Position numbers and translations under genes: made by a program. DNA of 64,000 bases from Parvibaculum sp041688015 (lineage in GTDB: Bacteria; Pseudomonadota; Alphaproteobacteria; Parvibaculales; Parvibaculaceae): NCBI GenBank assembly GCA_041688015.1, contig JBDNIY010000010.1, positions 62,001 through 126,000 of the forward strand, in the 5' to 3' direction. This document shows, piece by piece, positions 8,841 through 17,748 of the stretch; position 1 is the stretch's first letter, and every line of letters starts with the position of its first letter. The notes beneath the pieces were generated by a model. It worked only from the letters and a program-made list of their open reading frames with translations, ran no database searches and had not been told where the DNA came from.

Positions 8841-10010
8841 ATGAATTTCGGTTTCAGCGAAGAGCAGCAGGCAATCCGCGATGCGGTAGCCCGGACGTGT
8901 CGCAAGTATGACGATGCTTATTGGCTGAAGCATGACCGCGAGGGCGGCTTTCCCGACGATTTTGTGGCCGATATTGCGGCAGGCGGTTGGCTTGGTGTGG
9001 CGATGCCGGAGGCTTATGGCGGCGCAGGCCTTGGCGTCACGGAAGCGGCCATTGTCGCTCAGACGATTGCCGAGTCAGGCGCCTGTCTGTCGGGCGCATC
9101 GGCTATTCACATCAATTTGTTTGGCCCCATGCCGGTTGTGGTTTTTGGCACCGATGCACAAAAAGAGAAAAACCTGCCACCGCTGATCGCTGGAAAAGAC
9201 CGCTGCTGCTTTGGTGTGACGGAGCCCGACGCCGGACTCAACACGACAGCGATTTCGACCAAGGCCGAATGGGATGGCAAGGCCTATGTCGTTCACGGGC
9301 GCAAGATGTGGACCTCGACGGCGCAGAGCGCGAACAAGATTTTGCTGTTAGCGCGCACCACGCCCAAGGACAAATGCGCCAAGCCGACGGAAGGGCTGTC
9401 GCTCTTTTATACCGACCTTGATCGCGGCGGCGCGACCGAAGTGCGCGAGATCGAAAAGATGGGGCGCAAGGCCGTCGATAGCAATGCGGTGTTCTTTGAT
9501 GGCTTGCGCATCCCTAAAGAAGATCTGATCGGTGAGGAGGGTAAGGGTTTTCGTTATCTGTTGCACGGGCTGAACCCAGAGCGCGTGTTGATCGGGGCCG
9601 AAGCCGTCGGCGTTGGCCGCATCGCCTTGAAGAAGGCGACAGATTACGCCCGCGAGCGTGAAGTCTTTGGTCGCCCCATCGGCAAAAATCAGGCGATCCA
9701 GCATCCGCTGGCCAAATGTTGGGCCGAGCTTGAGGCGGCGAACCTCATGGTCTTTAAGGCCGCCTCGCTTTACGACGCAGGCGAAAATTGTGGCGCGGAA
9801 GCCAATGCCGGCAAATATCTCGCCGCCGAAGCGGGTTTCCATGCTTGCGAGACGGCGGTGATGACCCATGGCGGCATGGGCTATGCCAAGGAGTTTCACG
9901 TCGAGCGTTACCTGCGCGAAATCATGATCGCCCGCATCGCGCCCGTCAGCCGCGAGTTGATCTTGAGTTTCATCGCTGAGCGGGTGTTGGGGCTGCCGAA
10001 GTCTTATTGA
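8841..10010 (+). CDS. Acyl-CoA dehydrogenase
   Basis: 389 residues, full length for the FAD-dependent family that introduces the alpha-beta double bond into acyl-CoA. Visible in order: N-terminal helical domain (FGFSEEQQAIRDAV), beta domain with CCFGVTEPDAGLN and MWTSTAQSANK for FAD and substrate contacts, C-terminal helices with REREVFGRPIGKNQAIQ and THGGMGYAKEF. The position of the common EGT catalytic Glu reads RIAPVSRELI, a variant known from a CaiA-like subgroup. Divergent from the MaoC/CitE group, so it probably feeds the same pathway by making the enoyl-CoA. Confidence 0.9.
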   Translation: MNFGFSEEQQAIRDAVARTCRKYDDAYWLKHDREGGFPDDFVADIAAGGWLGVAMPEAYGGAGLGVTEAAIVAQTIAESGACLSGASAIHINLFGPMPVVVFGTDAQKEKNLPPLIAGKDRCCFGVTEPDAGLNTTAISTKAEWDGKAYVVHGRKMWTSTAQSANKILLLARTTPKDKCAKPTEGLSLFYTDLDRGGATEVREIEKMGRKAVDSNAVFFDGLRIPKEDLIGEEGKGFRYLLHGLNPERVLIGAEAVGVGRIALKKATDYAREREVFGRPIGKNQAIQHPLAKCWAELEAANLMVFKAASLYDAGENCGAEANAGKYLAAEAGFHACETAVMTHGGMGYAKEFHVERYLREIMIARIAPVSRELILSFIAERVLGLPKSY

Positions 10011-10026
10011 GGGGGCGGGGGCCTCG

Positions 10027-10116
10027 TCCTTCGAGACGGCGCAAGAGCGCCTCCTCAGATGAGGCACAATTTTACAACCTTATCCTGAGGAGGGCCACTT
10101 GGCCCGTCTGGAAGGA
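10027..10116. repeat. Dispersed palindromic repeat, family A copy 2
   Basis: About 90 bp, directly downstream of the acyl-CoA dehydrogenase stop. Ends TCCTTCGAGACGG and CCCGTCTGGAAGGA are inverted, with inner CTCCTCAGATGAGG and CCTGAGGAGGGCC. It differs from copy 1 by point changes (CTGG for CTCG in the right end) and a different A/T-rich loop. Confidence 0.8.
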
Positions 10117-10141
10117 TCGCCACACCCACCACCCCCAACCC

Positions 10142-10173
10142 TCGTCATTGCGAGCACCCGCGAAGCAATCCAT
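10142..10173. repeat. CGTCATTGCGAG-type short palindromic repeat
   Basis: CTCGTCATTGCGAGCACC followed by CGCGAAGCAATCC is the core of a short intergenic repeat seen across many alphaproteobacteria (TCATTGCGAGC...GCGAAGCAATCC). It sits right after family A copy 2 and upstream of the HIT gene. Recognised by recall, with a single copy in this window. Confidence 0.6.
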
Positions 10174-10206
10174 CCTCACCTTTCGCCGAAACGAAACTGA
10201 GCCGCC

Positions 10207-10632
10207 ATGACCACACCCCTCCACGAGACTTTCAGCCTCCACGCCCAACTTGCCGCCGACACATGGACCATCAAGGACCTGGCGCTCTGCCGCGTCCTTT
10301 TGATGAACGACAAGCGCTACCCTTGGCTCATTCTGGTGCCGCGCCGGGTGGGCTTGCGCGATTTCCATGAGGTGGCCGACGCCGACAAACCGGCTTTTCA
10401 GACCGAGATTGATCATGTCTCCGCTGTGCTGAAGACACAGACCGGCGCGCATAAGATCAATGTGGCAGCGCTGGGTAATATGGTGCCTCAGCTTCATGTG
10501 CATGTGATTGCTCGTTTTGAGGGGGACGCCGTGTGGCCAAAGCCCGTTTGGGGGCTGGGTGAGGCGGTGCCTTATCCCCCGTCCGAAGTCGGCGGTCTTA
10601 TCGAAAGGTTAAAAAAAGGCATCCTCGGTTAA
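10207..10632 (+). CDS. HIT-family protein
   Basis: 141 residues of the histidine-triad fold, nucleotide-binding hydrolases or transferases that act on adenylylated or dinucleotide substrates. The motif reads QLHVHVIARFEGD: two of the three triad histidines are present and the third position is Ile, as is usual in this proteobacterial subgroup with the following AVWPKPVWG. LMNDKRYPWLILVPRR is the standard N-terminal strand pair. Substrate unknown. It stands alone between a repeat cluster and the receiver gene. Confidence 0.8.
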   Translation: MTTPLHETFSLHAQLAADTWTIKDLALCRVLLMNDKRYPWLILVPRRVGLRDFHEVADADKPAFQTEIDHVSAVLKTQTGAHKINVAALGNMVPQLHVHVIARFEGDAVWPKPVWGLGEAVPYPPSEVGGLIERLKKGILG

Positions 10633-10717
10633 CGATTGGTTTATCTCTCCAGACCTACTCTGTCCCAAAGCGGGGCGAGATGAGTCGCTCCGTTGCGATG
10701 AGACGGGGTATTAGGTT

Positions 10718-11170
10718 ATGGCAAATATATTGATCGCCGATCAATCGTCTGCCTTTCGGCGCGCTGCGCAGTGTCTGCTGGAGAGCCTCGGTCATGCCGT
10801 GGCCTCGGCAGGGAATGGCTTGGAAGTGCTCGAATTGGTGCAGGGAATGTCACCTGATCTCGTGATCGTGGATGCGCGTTTGCAGGGCTTTGAGGGCACG
10901 GCTTTGGTCGCCGCCATCCGGGCTTTGCCCGACGGCAGCCAGCCATGTGTGTTTTTTGTCGCCGAGAGCAGCAGCGCCAGCCATGTGCGTAGGGCGTTGG
11001 ATGCCGGTGCTGACGATTATCTCATCAAGCCCTTCGACCGCGAATTGGTGGCCTTTAAGATGGTTCAAGCCCGTTCAACCGGCCGCCTCGTTGAGCGCCC
11101 ACGCGCGCCAAAACTGGTGCAGGACAACTCCAGCTCATGGCGTTTCCGCACCTTCGGCAAGGCCGGCTAG
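10718..11170 (+). CDS. Response-regulator receiver domain protein
   Basis: 150 residues, one CheY-like receiver domain and a short tail, no DNA-binding domain. The phospho-acceptor is Asp52 (LVIVDARLQ), the conserved Lys is Lys104 (YLIKPF), and the acidic pocket is Asp8; the usual second acid is Gln (ADQS). The switch Thr/Ser lies in VFFVAESSS. Such single-domain regulators relay phosphate or bind partner proteins. No histidine kinase is in the neighbourhood, so its partner is encoded elsewhere. The ~25-residue tail (RPRAPKLVQDNSS...) is probably disordered. Confidence 0.85.
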   Translation: MANILIADQSSAFRRAAQCLLESLGHAVASAGNGLEVLELVQGMSPDLVIVDARLQGFEGTALVAAIRALPDGSQPCVFFVAESSSASHVRRALDAGADDYLIKPFDRELVAFKMVQARSTGRLVERPRAPKLVQDNSSSWRFRTFGKAG

Positions 11171-11222
11171 GCCTCACCTTCATGTGATTTCTAGAGTCTG
11201 GAACGACGTTTAAGATCCTGAT

Positions 11223-12650
11223 TTATCGGGATTTTTCGTTTTTATCACTCCACGCATTTAGGTAATCGAGGCTCTTGAGATAGGGTCTTAGCGCGAGTGC
11301 GCCGCAGATGGCACCAAGGCCGAGGACGATGGGCGGGACAATGGCAAGCGAATAGCGCAGCATCATGTCGTCGCCATAAACATAGTCGGTCACCAGCGCG
11401 ATGGCGGTTGGCCCAAGGCCGAGGCCGATCAAGTTGGTGATGAGCCCGGCGAGTGCTGCAGAAAAGCCGCGCATCTGGTTTGGCATCATCTCCATCAGCG
11501 CCGACGGGCCGACACCGGTGGTGAAGGTGGCAAAGAAAGTGGCGGGAATGAGCAGTTTCAAGGCCATATAGGGATCGCTCATCAGCGGAAAGGCGATGGC
11601 GAAAGGCATGGTGACGAGGCCGGTGAGTGCCATCACGATGATACGACCATTGCGATAGCCTTTGGCACAGACAAAATCGCCCAGAGCGCCGCCTGATATG
11701 ACGCCCAGCGTCCCGAAAATCATGATGATGATGCCGTAGTCGCGGCCAATTTCGTGGATCGACCAGCCGTAGGTGCGAACGAAGAAAGTGGGTACCCAGG
11801 CCGCCGTGCCATAGGCCATCATCGCGAGCAGGCCAAAACAGATATTCATCGACAAGAACGAGAAAGCATTGGCCCGGAGATAGGCCATGACTTCCTTGAA
11901 CGGCACTTCGATATCGTGGGTGACGCCATTGACATCGGTTTCACGCCGCATATGGCCGCGCCGCACCGGTTCTCTGAGGGTGCGCACCCAGAGCGCAATG
12001 AGAAGGCCAGGCAGGCCAACGACGAAAAAGACAAGCTGCCATGAAAAGACATGCCCGATGATGGGCAGTTCTACATCGCCAATATGGGTGGCCCATGAAA
12101 TGGCGAGGGCACCGATGACGAGGGCCGCGCCTGCGCCGATATAGACGCCAATGCCGTAAACGCCGATGGCGATGCCGAGGCGTTTGGGCGGAAAATAGTC
12201 GGAAATGACGGAATAGGCGGCAGGTGTAAGGGCCGCTTCACCGACGCCGACGCCCATGCGATAGGCGAAGAGTTGCCAGTAAACCTTTGCTGTTCCACTC
12301 AAAGCAGTCATCACGCTCCAGGCAAAAACGCCGAACGTAATGATACTGATGCGGTTTCGTCGGTCCACCATGCGCCCGATAGGCAGGCCCATAAAAACAT
12401 AGAAAATGGCAAAGGCGATGCCGAGCAGCAGGCTGATCTGGGTGTCCGAGATATGAAGATCGCGCTTCATCGGTTCGACCAGCAGGCTCAGGATTTGCCG
12501 ATCAATGAAGGAGAACGTGTAGGCAAGGACGAAAACGGCGACCACATACCAGGCGTAAATTCTGTTTGGATAGCTTGCGTCGGAGGTGTCATCCACGCGG
12601 GAGCGGTGTAATGCGTCCTCAACCTCGGACGCGACTTCGACCTCGGACAT
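11223..12650 (-). CDS. MFS transporter, spinster-like
   Basis: 475 residues with about 12 hydrophobic helices. FSFIDRQILSLLVEPMKRDL at the first helix, the loop motif GLPIGRMVDRRNR between helices 2 and 3, and GVGVGEAALTPAAYSVISDYFPP are hallmarks of the spinster/MFS group found beside catabolic genes in alphaproteobacteria. It is an inner-membrane carrier, substrate not predictable, perhaps an organic acid or hydrophobic compound. The ATG at 12650 is preferred over 12662 since GGGAGAG lies 3-8 bases before it. A long cytoplasmic loop (residues about 230-260) divides the two six-helix halves. Confidence 0.87.
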   Translation of the reverse strand: MSEVEVASEVEDALHRSRVDDTSDASYPNRIYAWYVVAVFVLAYTFSFIDRQILSLLVEPMKRDLHISDTQISLLLGIAFAIFYVFMGLPIGRMVDRRNRISIITFGVFAWSVMTALSGTAKVYWQLFAYRMGVGVGEAALTPAAYSVISDYFPPKRLGIAIGVYGIGVYIGAGAALVIGALAISWATHIGDVELPIIGHVFSWQLVFFVVGLPGLLIALWVRTLREPVRRGHMRRETDVNGVTHDIEVPFKEVMAYLRANAFSFLSMNICFGLLAMMAYGTAAWVPTFFVRTYGWSIHEIGRDYGIIIMIFGTLGVISGGALGDFVCAKGYRNGRIIVMALTGLVTMPFAIAFPLMSDPYMALKLLIPATFFATFTTGVGPSALMEMMPNQMRGFSAALAGLITNLIGLGLGPTAIALVTDYVYGDDMMLRYSLAIVPPIVLGLGAICGALALRPYLKSLDYLNAWSDKNEKSR

Positions 12651-12847
12651 TGTCTCTCCCATGGCATGTCAGTGACGATTCTTCGCCGGTTTTTGTGCGA
12701 GAACTGTATCTCTAAAAGTGGTGGTGTCTGCAAGCACTTAGCGCAGTTGTGCCGCAGGGCGGAATTGAAACACGGCGCGGGTGCTCAGATATCAAACTGG
12801 CATGGCCTTTGCGTTTACCTTGGCAACAACGCCAAAGGTTATTGTCC

Positions 12848-13873
12848 ATGAGCCTCGTCCAAGCCATCACCGCCCCCCCGCAGATTGCGGCTGCCTTGCA
12901 GCAAGCGAGCGCCAAGACGGGCACGGATTTCAACTATTTGTTGAAGACGGCGATGCGTGAGTCGAGCCTTAATTGTAATGCAAAATCAAATACTTCCAGT
13001 GCTTGTGGGCTATTTCAGTTTACCGAACAAAGCTGGCTTGGAACGATGAAGCAGGATGGCGCGGATTTGGGTCTTGGGCAATATGCAGACGCTATTTCGC
13101 AGAATGCTAGTGGCCGCTATGTGGTGACAGATCCTGCCGCCCGGAGGGAAATTCTTGCCCTGCGGAAGGACCCTGAGGTCTCAGCCTTGATGGCGGGGGC
13201 CTATACCAGTGACAGCCGTGATCGGCTGGAAGGCTCGTTGGGCCGCTCGGTCAATGGCGGTGAACTCTATATCGCGCATTTTCTGGGCGCAGGTGGGGCT
13301 ACCAAATTGATTTCCAGCGCGCAAGACATGCCCAATGCGCCTGCCGATGCATTGTTCCCGGCTGCTGCGGCCGCCAATCGGTCGATCTTTTATGCGCGCG
13401 ATGGCTCGCCGCGCACGGTCAGCGACGTTTACAACAATCTCGTTTCCAAGCATCGCAACGTCAAAACCGATAGCCGAGTTGCGGATGCCACGCCGACCAG
13501 CGGCGGGCTGAGGGCCGGGCGTAGCACGACGCCTGCAGCCTACGCCCGGAATTTCAGCACCTCGCTGGCCAGCACCAATTATGGCGCGCCGACGCCGAGC
13601 ACCAGCTCCTATGCGCCCATATCAGGCGGACTTGGTGGACGCACGGCGCTGGTCCTGACGCCGGACATCGTCGAAATGCTCGCCTCGCTCGGTGTGCCGG
13701 AAACGAGTCCTAACAATGACTTGCAGGCTGCACAGGACAAACGAGATGAACGCGCCGCGATCCAGGATCGCCACGACGCGCGACGTCTGGCCGCCTCGCA
13801 GGCGGTATCACCCCCCACATCATCACCGTCAGCCTCATTGCTGTTGCCGCGCGGCGGTATGGCGCTCGGCTAG
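12848..13873 (+). CDS. Lytic-transglycosylase-like protein
   Basis: 341 residues from the ATG at 12848; the open frame from 12749 adds Arg/Trp-rich sequence with no family features. Residues 25-60 carry the lysozyme-like core: TAMRESSLNCNAKS with a candidate catalytic Glu38, then ACGLFQFTEQSW, as in flagellum- and secretion-linked transglycosylases that open peptidoglycan. The Cys pair (Cys43, Cys53) could form a disulfide. No clear signal peptide, so export would need another route. The C-terminal half is low-complexity Ser/Thr/Pro/Ala. Its end overlaps by 4 bp the convergent CoA-transferase gene. Confidence 0.7.
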   Translation: MSLVQAITAPPQIAAALQQASAKTGTDFNYLLKTAMRESSLNCNAKSNTSSACGLFQFTEQSWLGTMKQDGADLGLGQYADAISQNASGRYVVTDPAARREILALRKDPEVSALMAGAYTSDSRDRLEGSLGRSVNGGELYIAHFLGAGGATKLISSAQDMPNAPADALFPAAAAANRSIFYARDGSPRTVSDVYNNLVSKHRNVKTDSRVADATPTSGGLRAGRSTTPAAYARNFSTSLASTNYGAPTPSTSSYAPISGGLGGRTALVLTPDIVEMLASLGVPETSPNNDLQAAQDKRDERAAIQDRHDARRLAASQAVSPPTSSPSASLLLPRGGMALG

Positions 13874-15072
13874 CTGGCGATCGTCTTTGAGGCTTTGAGC
13901 TGCTCGATCTCAGCCTCGCTATAGCCCAATGATTCCAATACGACGCGGGTATGCTCTCCCAGCTCCGGTGAAGCGCCTTTGGGGCTTGTGTCTTCGCCGG
14001 AAAAGCGGATCGGTGTGGCAGGCGAGAGATAAGTGCCTTCGCTGCCATTGTTATGCACTTCGACATAGGCGCCTGCGGCAATCGCTTGCGGGTCTTGCGC
14101 CACTTCGGCGGGTCGGGTTAGCGGAGCCCAGATCATGTCTTCGGCGTCGAGTTTCTTTTTCCAATGCTCCAGCGTGTGGTTGCTGAAGGCTGCATCGAGG
14201 ATATCGACCAGCAGGGCGGCATTGGTGCGGCGTCCCTTGGGATTTGAGAAGCGCTCGTCTTTTTCAAGTTCCGGCTTGCCGATGACCTTGCAGATGGCGG
14301 TCCAATCCACCGATCCCTGACGCGGCACGACCACGAACCATTCGTCGCCCTTGGCCTTAAAGAAGTTGTTGAGCGGCGCGACCGACTGGTGGCGCGGCTT
14401 AGTGGAGCCGAGCTTGCCGTATTTGAGTTGGACGGCGGTGTCAGAACCTGCCGCATAGATGCCCGCGCGGATCAGCGAGGCTTCAACGAGACGCCCTTTG
14501 CCGGTTTTGCCACGTTCGATGATGGCAGCAAGGATGCCGCTGACGGTCGCCATGCTAGTGGTGTGATCGCCGATGCCGGTGCGCAGCGTGGTAGGTTCTG
14601 ACCCTTTTACGGTCTGGAGCCAACCGATGCCGGAGCGGGCATAGAAGGCGGCAATGTCAAAGCCGGGACGGTCGCGCTCGGCCCCTTCAAGGCCATAGCC
14701 GGTGACGCTGGCATAGATGAGGCGCGGGTTGATGGCGGCGAGCGAGGCATAATCGAGGCCGGAGCGCTCAAGCCCACCGGGGCGCACATTGGTCAGAAAC
14801 ACGTCGGCATCCTTGACCAGACGCTTGACCGCTTCGACGCCTTCAGGCGTGCGCGTGTTTAGCGCGATGCCCTTCTTGCCGCGATTGTCGAGATCGAAGA
14901 TCGGGCTGCCTTTGAGGTGGTCGGCTCCCATATTGGCCATGGTGTAGCGCATGGGGCAGCCGCTCAGCGGTTCGATCTTGATCACTTCTGCGCCCCAGTC
15001 GGCCATGATGCCGCCAGCGCCCGGCGCGGCGATATAGGTCGCCATTTCGATGACTTTGATTCCCTCAAGCAT
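13870..15072 (-). CDS. Family III (CaiB/BaiF) acyl-CoA transferase
   Basis: 400 residues from the ATG at 15072 (MLEGIKVIEMATYIAAPGA), the conserved family start; the frame extends to 15195 but the extra 41 residues are unlike the family. These enzymes move CoA between carboxylic acids through an aspartyl thioester; the expected Asp is in RPGFDIAAFYARSG. Other signatures are VFLTNVRPGGLERSG, YASVTGYG and HTSMATVSGILAA-like GDHTTSMATV. It suits acyl-CoA catabolism in this region, but the acids used are unknown. Monocistronic by layout. Confidence 0.85.
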   Translation of the reverse strand: MLEGIKVIEMATYIAAPGAGGIMADWGAEVIKIEPLSGCPMRYTMANMGADHLKGSPIFDLDNRGKKGIALNTRTPEGVEAVKRLVKDADVFLTNVRPGGLERSGLDYASLAAINPRLIYASVTGYGLEGAERDRPGFDIAAFYARSGIGWLQTVKGSEPTTLRTGIGDHTTSMATVSGILAAIIERGKTGKGRLVEASLIRAGIYAAGSDTAVQLKYGKLGSTKPRHQSVAPLNNFFKAKGDEWFVVVPRQGSVDWTAICKVIGKPELEKDERFSNPKGRRTNAALLVDILDAAFSNHTLEHWKKKLDAEDMIWAPLTRPAEVAQDPQAIAAGAYVEVHNNGSEGTYLSPATPIRFSGEDTSPKGASPELGEHTRVVLESLGYSEAEIEQLKASKTIAS

Positions 15073-15303
15073 GTCCGATCCCTTCAATGTCTTGCTGGGG
15101 CGGATCATCCATGAAAAGGGCGGAGTGTCAAAGGCCGAGCAGAGCGTGTGTCGTTCACCCGACGTAATCTGCAGGTATGGCGTCTTATGGGCCATGTTCG
15201 CGCCGTCAGCCGGTTAACGTTGATAATGCATTAAAGATTTTGCGCTAATTTCAGGGGTGTCATTAACCCTAAGTCGCCTCGTGCGCCAAGATTGAGTCCT
15301 CGG

Positions 15304-16446
15304 ATGCCTCAAGATGTAACCCCCGAAAAGTTAACGGCGGCGGACGTCGAACGCCTGTTCTCTGCATCGCATGAAGATGTGCGCAAAGAAATAGCCGTCA
15401 AAGTGGCCTCGCAATTTGCCAATGTGGCGCTGACGCCACGCGAATGTGAGTTGGCGCGGGAAATTCTCGGCTATCTGGTACTGGATGTGTGCGCCCATGT
15501 GCGTGTCGCGCTGTCTGCCGCCTTGAGCACATTGCCCAATGCGCCGCGTGACATTGTTTTGACATTGGCGCGTGACGTGGATGAGGTCGCCGAGCCTGTG
15601 CTTCTCTATTCGACGGTCTTTACCGACGCAGAGTTGGCCGAGCTTGTCTTGAGCGGCAGTCCAAAACGCCAGACCTTGATTGCCGGTCGTGCCCAGCTTG
15701 GGCCGGAGGCGAGCGGCGCCATCGCCTCGACGGCGGATCGTCCTAGCGTGCTGGTGCTGGTGGCCAATGAGGGCGCGATCATCCGCCCCGACATTCTCGA
15801 AACCATTCTGGTGCGCTATCCCGCTGACGAAGGCATTCTCGGCCCGATGGCGCATCGGGGGGACCTGCCTTTACGGCTGGTGGAACGGATCGTGACACAA
15901 GTGTCTCAGCATTTGCGCGACCATCTGGTGGAACGCTATCAGATCGATGCAGCCACCGCCGATGCGTTGGAAGAACAGGCGCGCGAGCGCACGCTGATCA
16001 CCATGCTTGAGCGGACAGCTGACGCCAGTGTCGATGCAGCCCTTGTGCAGCTTGCCGACAAGGGCCAATTGTCGTCGGCATTGTTGCTGCGCGCGGTTTG
16101 TGCCGGCCAAATCAAATTCGTTGAAAAGGGCTTTGCCCTTTTGACCTCGGTGAAGCCGGAGCGCTCCAACCGTTTGATCCATGATGTGGGACCCTTGGGG
16201 TTTCGCGCTCTGCATGCGCGTGCTGGCATACCGGAGCTTTACTATCTCGCCTTTCGCGCGGCGCTGGATGTGCTGCATGAGAATACCAAAAAGCGGATCA
16301 CGCCCGATCGCCAAGAGCTTGCGCGCCTGATGTTTGCCCGGATCGCACCTTTGTACCGCGATGTGATAGCAGACGACATGGACTTGCTGCTGGATCGCCT
16401 GACGCGTGCGGGCGCGGCCTTGCCCTGGATTGTGCGGGCAGCCTGA
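15304..16446 (+). CDS. DUF2336 domain-containing protein
   Basis: About 380 residues matching the alphaproteobacterial DUF2336 family: N-terminal helical, HEAT-like (VRKEIAVKVASQFANVALTP, LARDVDEVAEPVLLYS), then conserved segments on DILETILVRYP and ERIVTQVSQHL. Function unknown; some members are tied to cell-cycle or stress signalling, which I note only as background. The start is either this ATG or a TTG at 15292; neither has a good ribosome-binding site. Soluble and cytoplasmic by composition. Confidence 0.78.
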   Translation: MPQDVTPEKLTAADVERLFSASHEDVRKEIAVKVASQFANVALTPRECELAREILGYLVLDVCAHVRVALSAALSTLPNAPRDIVLTLARDVDEVAEPVLLYSTVFTDAELAELVLSGSPKRQTLIAGRAQLGPEASGAIASTADRPSVLVLVANEGAIIRPDILETILVRYPADEGILGPMAHRGDLPLRLVERIVTQVSQHLRDHLVERYQIDAATADALEEQARERTLITMLERTADASVDAALVQLADKGQLSSALLLRAVCAGQIKFVEKGFALLTSVKPERSNRLIHDVGPLGFRALHARAGIPELYYLAFRAALDVLHENTKKRITPDRQELARLMFARIAPLYRDVIADDMDLLLDRLTRAGAALPWIVRAA

Positions 16447-16524
16447 CCTTCACCTGGCCTGATCAAGCTGCTAGGTTTTCCTCCTCTTTATTGACGAGGC
16501 CACCTTTACTGATCGGGAACACCA

Positions 16525-17739
16525 ATGAGCCACAGCCCCAAAGACGCTTTTATCTGCGATGCCGTCCGCACGCCTATCGGGCGCTATGCCGGAGCGCTGT
16601 CGTCGGTTCGCGCTGACGACTTGGGCGCGGTGCCACTGATGGCGCTGATGGAGCGCAACCCCTCGATCAACTGGGAACGTGTGGATGATGTGATCTTCGG
16701 CTGTGCCAATCAGGCGGGCGAAGATAATCGCAATGTGGCGCGCATGTCGGCGCTGCTGGCGGGGCTTCCCGACACGCTGGGCGGCTCCACCATCAACCGG
16801 CTGTGTGGCTCGGGCATGGACGCGGTCGGCACGGCGGCCCGCGCCATCAAATCGGGTGAGGCAGAGCTGATGATTGCGGGGGGCGTTGAAAGCATGTCGC
16901 GCGCGCCCTTCGTCACCGGCAAGGCGGCGTCGGCCTTTTCGCGTGATGTGCAGACCTATGACACGACGATTGGTTGGCGCTTCATTAATCCGTTGATGAA
17001 CAAGCAATATGGCACCCATACCATGCCGGAAACGGCGGAAAATGTGACCGAGGAATTTCAGATTTCGCGCGCCGATCAGGATGCCTTTGCGCTGCGCAGT
17101 CAGCATCGGGCAGGCGCGGCCATGAAGGTGGGCCGTTTTCAGCGCGAGATCGTGCCGGTGACAATCACCTCGCGCAAAGGCGAGACGGTGGTAAGCGAAG
17201 ACGAGCACCCCCGTCCCAATACGACCTATGAGCAATTGGCAAAACTGCCAACACCGTTCCGTCAGGGTGGCACGGTGACGGCGGGCAATGCATCCGGCAT
17301 CAATGACGGTGCTTGTGCGCTGGTGATTGCCTCGGCCGAAGCAGCCAAAGCCAATGGCTTGACGCCGCGCGCACGGATCATCGCTATGGCGAGCGCCGGT
17401 GTGCCGCCGCGCATCATGGGCATTGGGCCAGCGCCGGCCACGCGCAAAGTGCTGGAAAAAGCTGGGCTCAATATTGGCGACATTGAAGTGATCGAACTCA
17501 ATGAGGCCTTTGCGTCTCAGGGGCTCGCCGTGTTGCGTGATTTAGGGCTTTCCGATGACGCTGATTTCGTCAATCCCAATGGCGGGGCCATTGCGCTCGG
17601 CCATCCGCTCGGCATGAGCGGGGCGCGGCTTGTCACCACGGCTATGTATGAGCTTGAAGCGCGCAAGGCACGCTATGCGCTTTGCACGATGTGCATTGGC
17701 GTCGGTCAGGGTATCGCGATGGTGCTGGAGCGGGTCTAG
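16525..17739 (+). CDS. pcaF: 3-oxoadipyl-CoA / acetyl-CoA thiolase
   Basis: 404 residues, nearly invariant thiolase. DAFICDAVRTPIGRYAGALSSVRADDLG and GCANQAGEDNRNVARMS are the N-terminal signatures of PcaF (beta-ketoadipyl-CoA thiolase), which splits 3-oxoadipyl-CoA into succinyl-CoA and acetyl-CoA at the end of the beta-ketoadipate pathway. Catalytic residues: Cys94 (NRLCGSG), His360 (IALGHPLG), Cys390 (CTMCIGVG). No other pca genes are close, so it may instead serve general beta-oxidation or phenylacetate breakdown (PaaJ-like). Start has a weak GGGAACACC upstream. Confidence 0.85.
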   Translation: MSHSPKDAFICDAVRTPIGRYAGALSSVRADDLGAVPLMALMERNPSINWERVDDVIFGCANQAGEDNRNVARMSALLAGLPDTLGGSTINRLCGSGMDAVGTAARAIKSGEAELMIAGGVESMSRAPFVTGKAASAFSRDVQTYDTTIGWRFINPLMNKQYGTHTMPETAENVTEEFQISRADQDAFALRSQHRAGAAMKVGRFQREIVPVTITSRKGETVVSEDEHPRPNTTYEQLAKLPTPFRQGGTVTAGNASGINDGACALVIASAEAAKANGLTPRARIIAMASAGVPPRIMGIGPAPATRKVLEKAGLNIGDIEVIELNEAFASQGLAVLRDLGLSDDADFVNPNGGAIALGHPLGMSGARLVTTAMYELEARKARYALCTMCIGVGQGIAMVLERV

Positions 17740-17748
17740 TTCGCTCGC

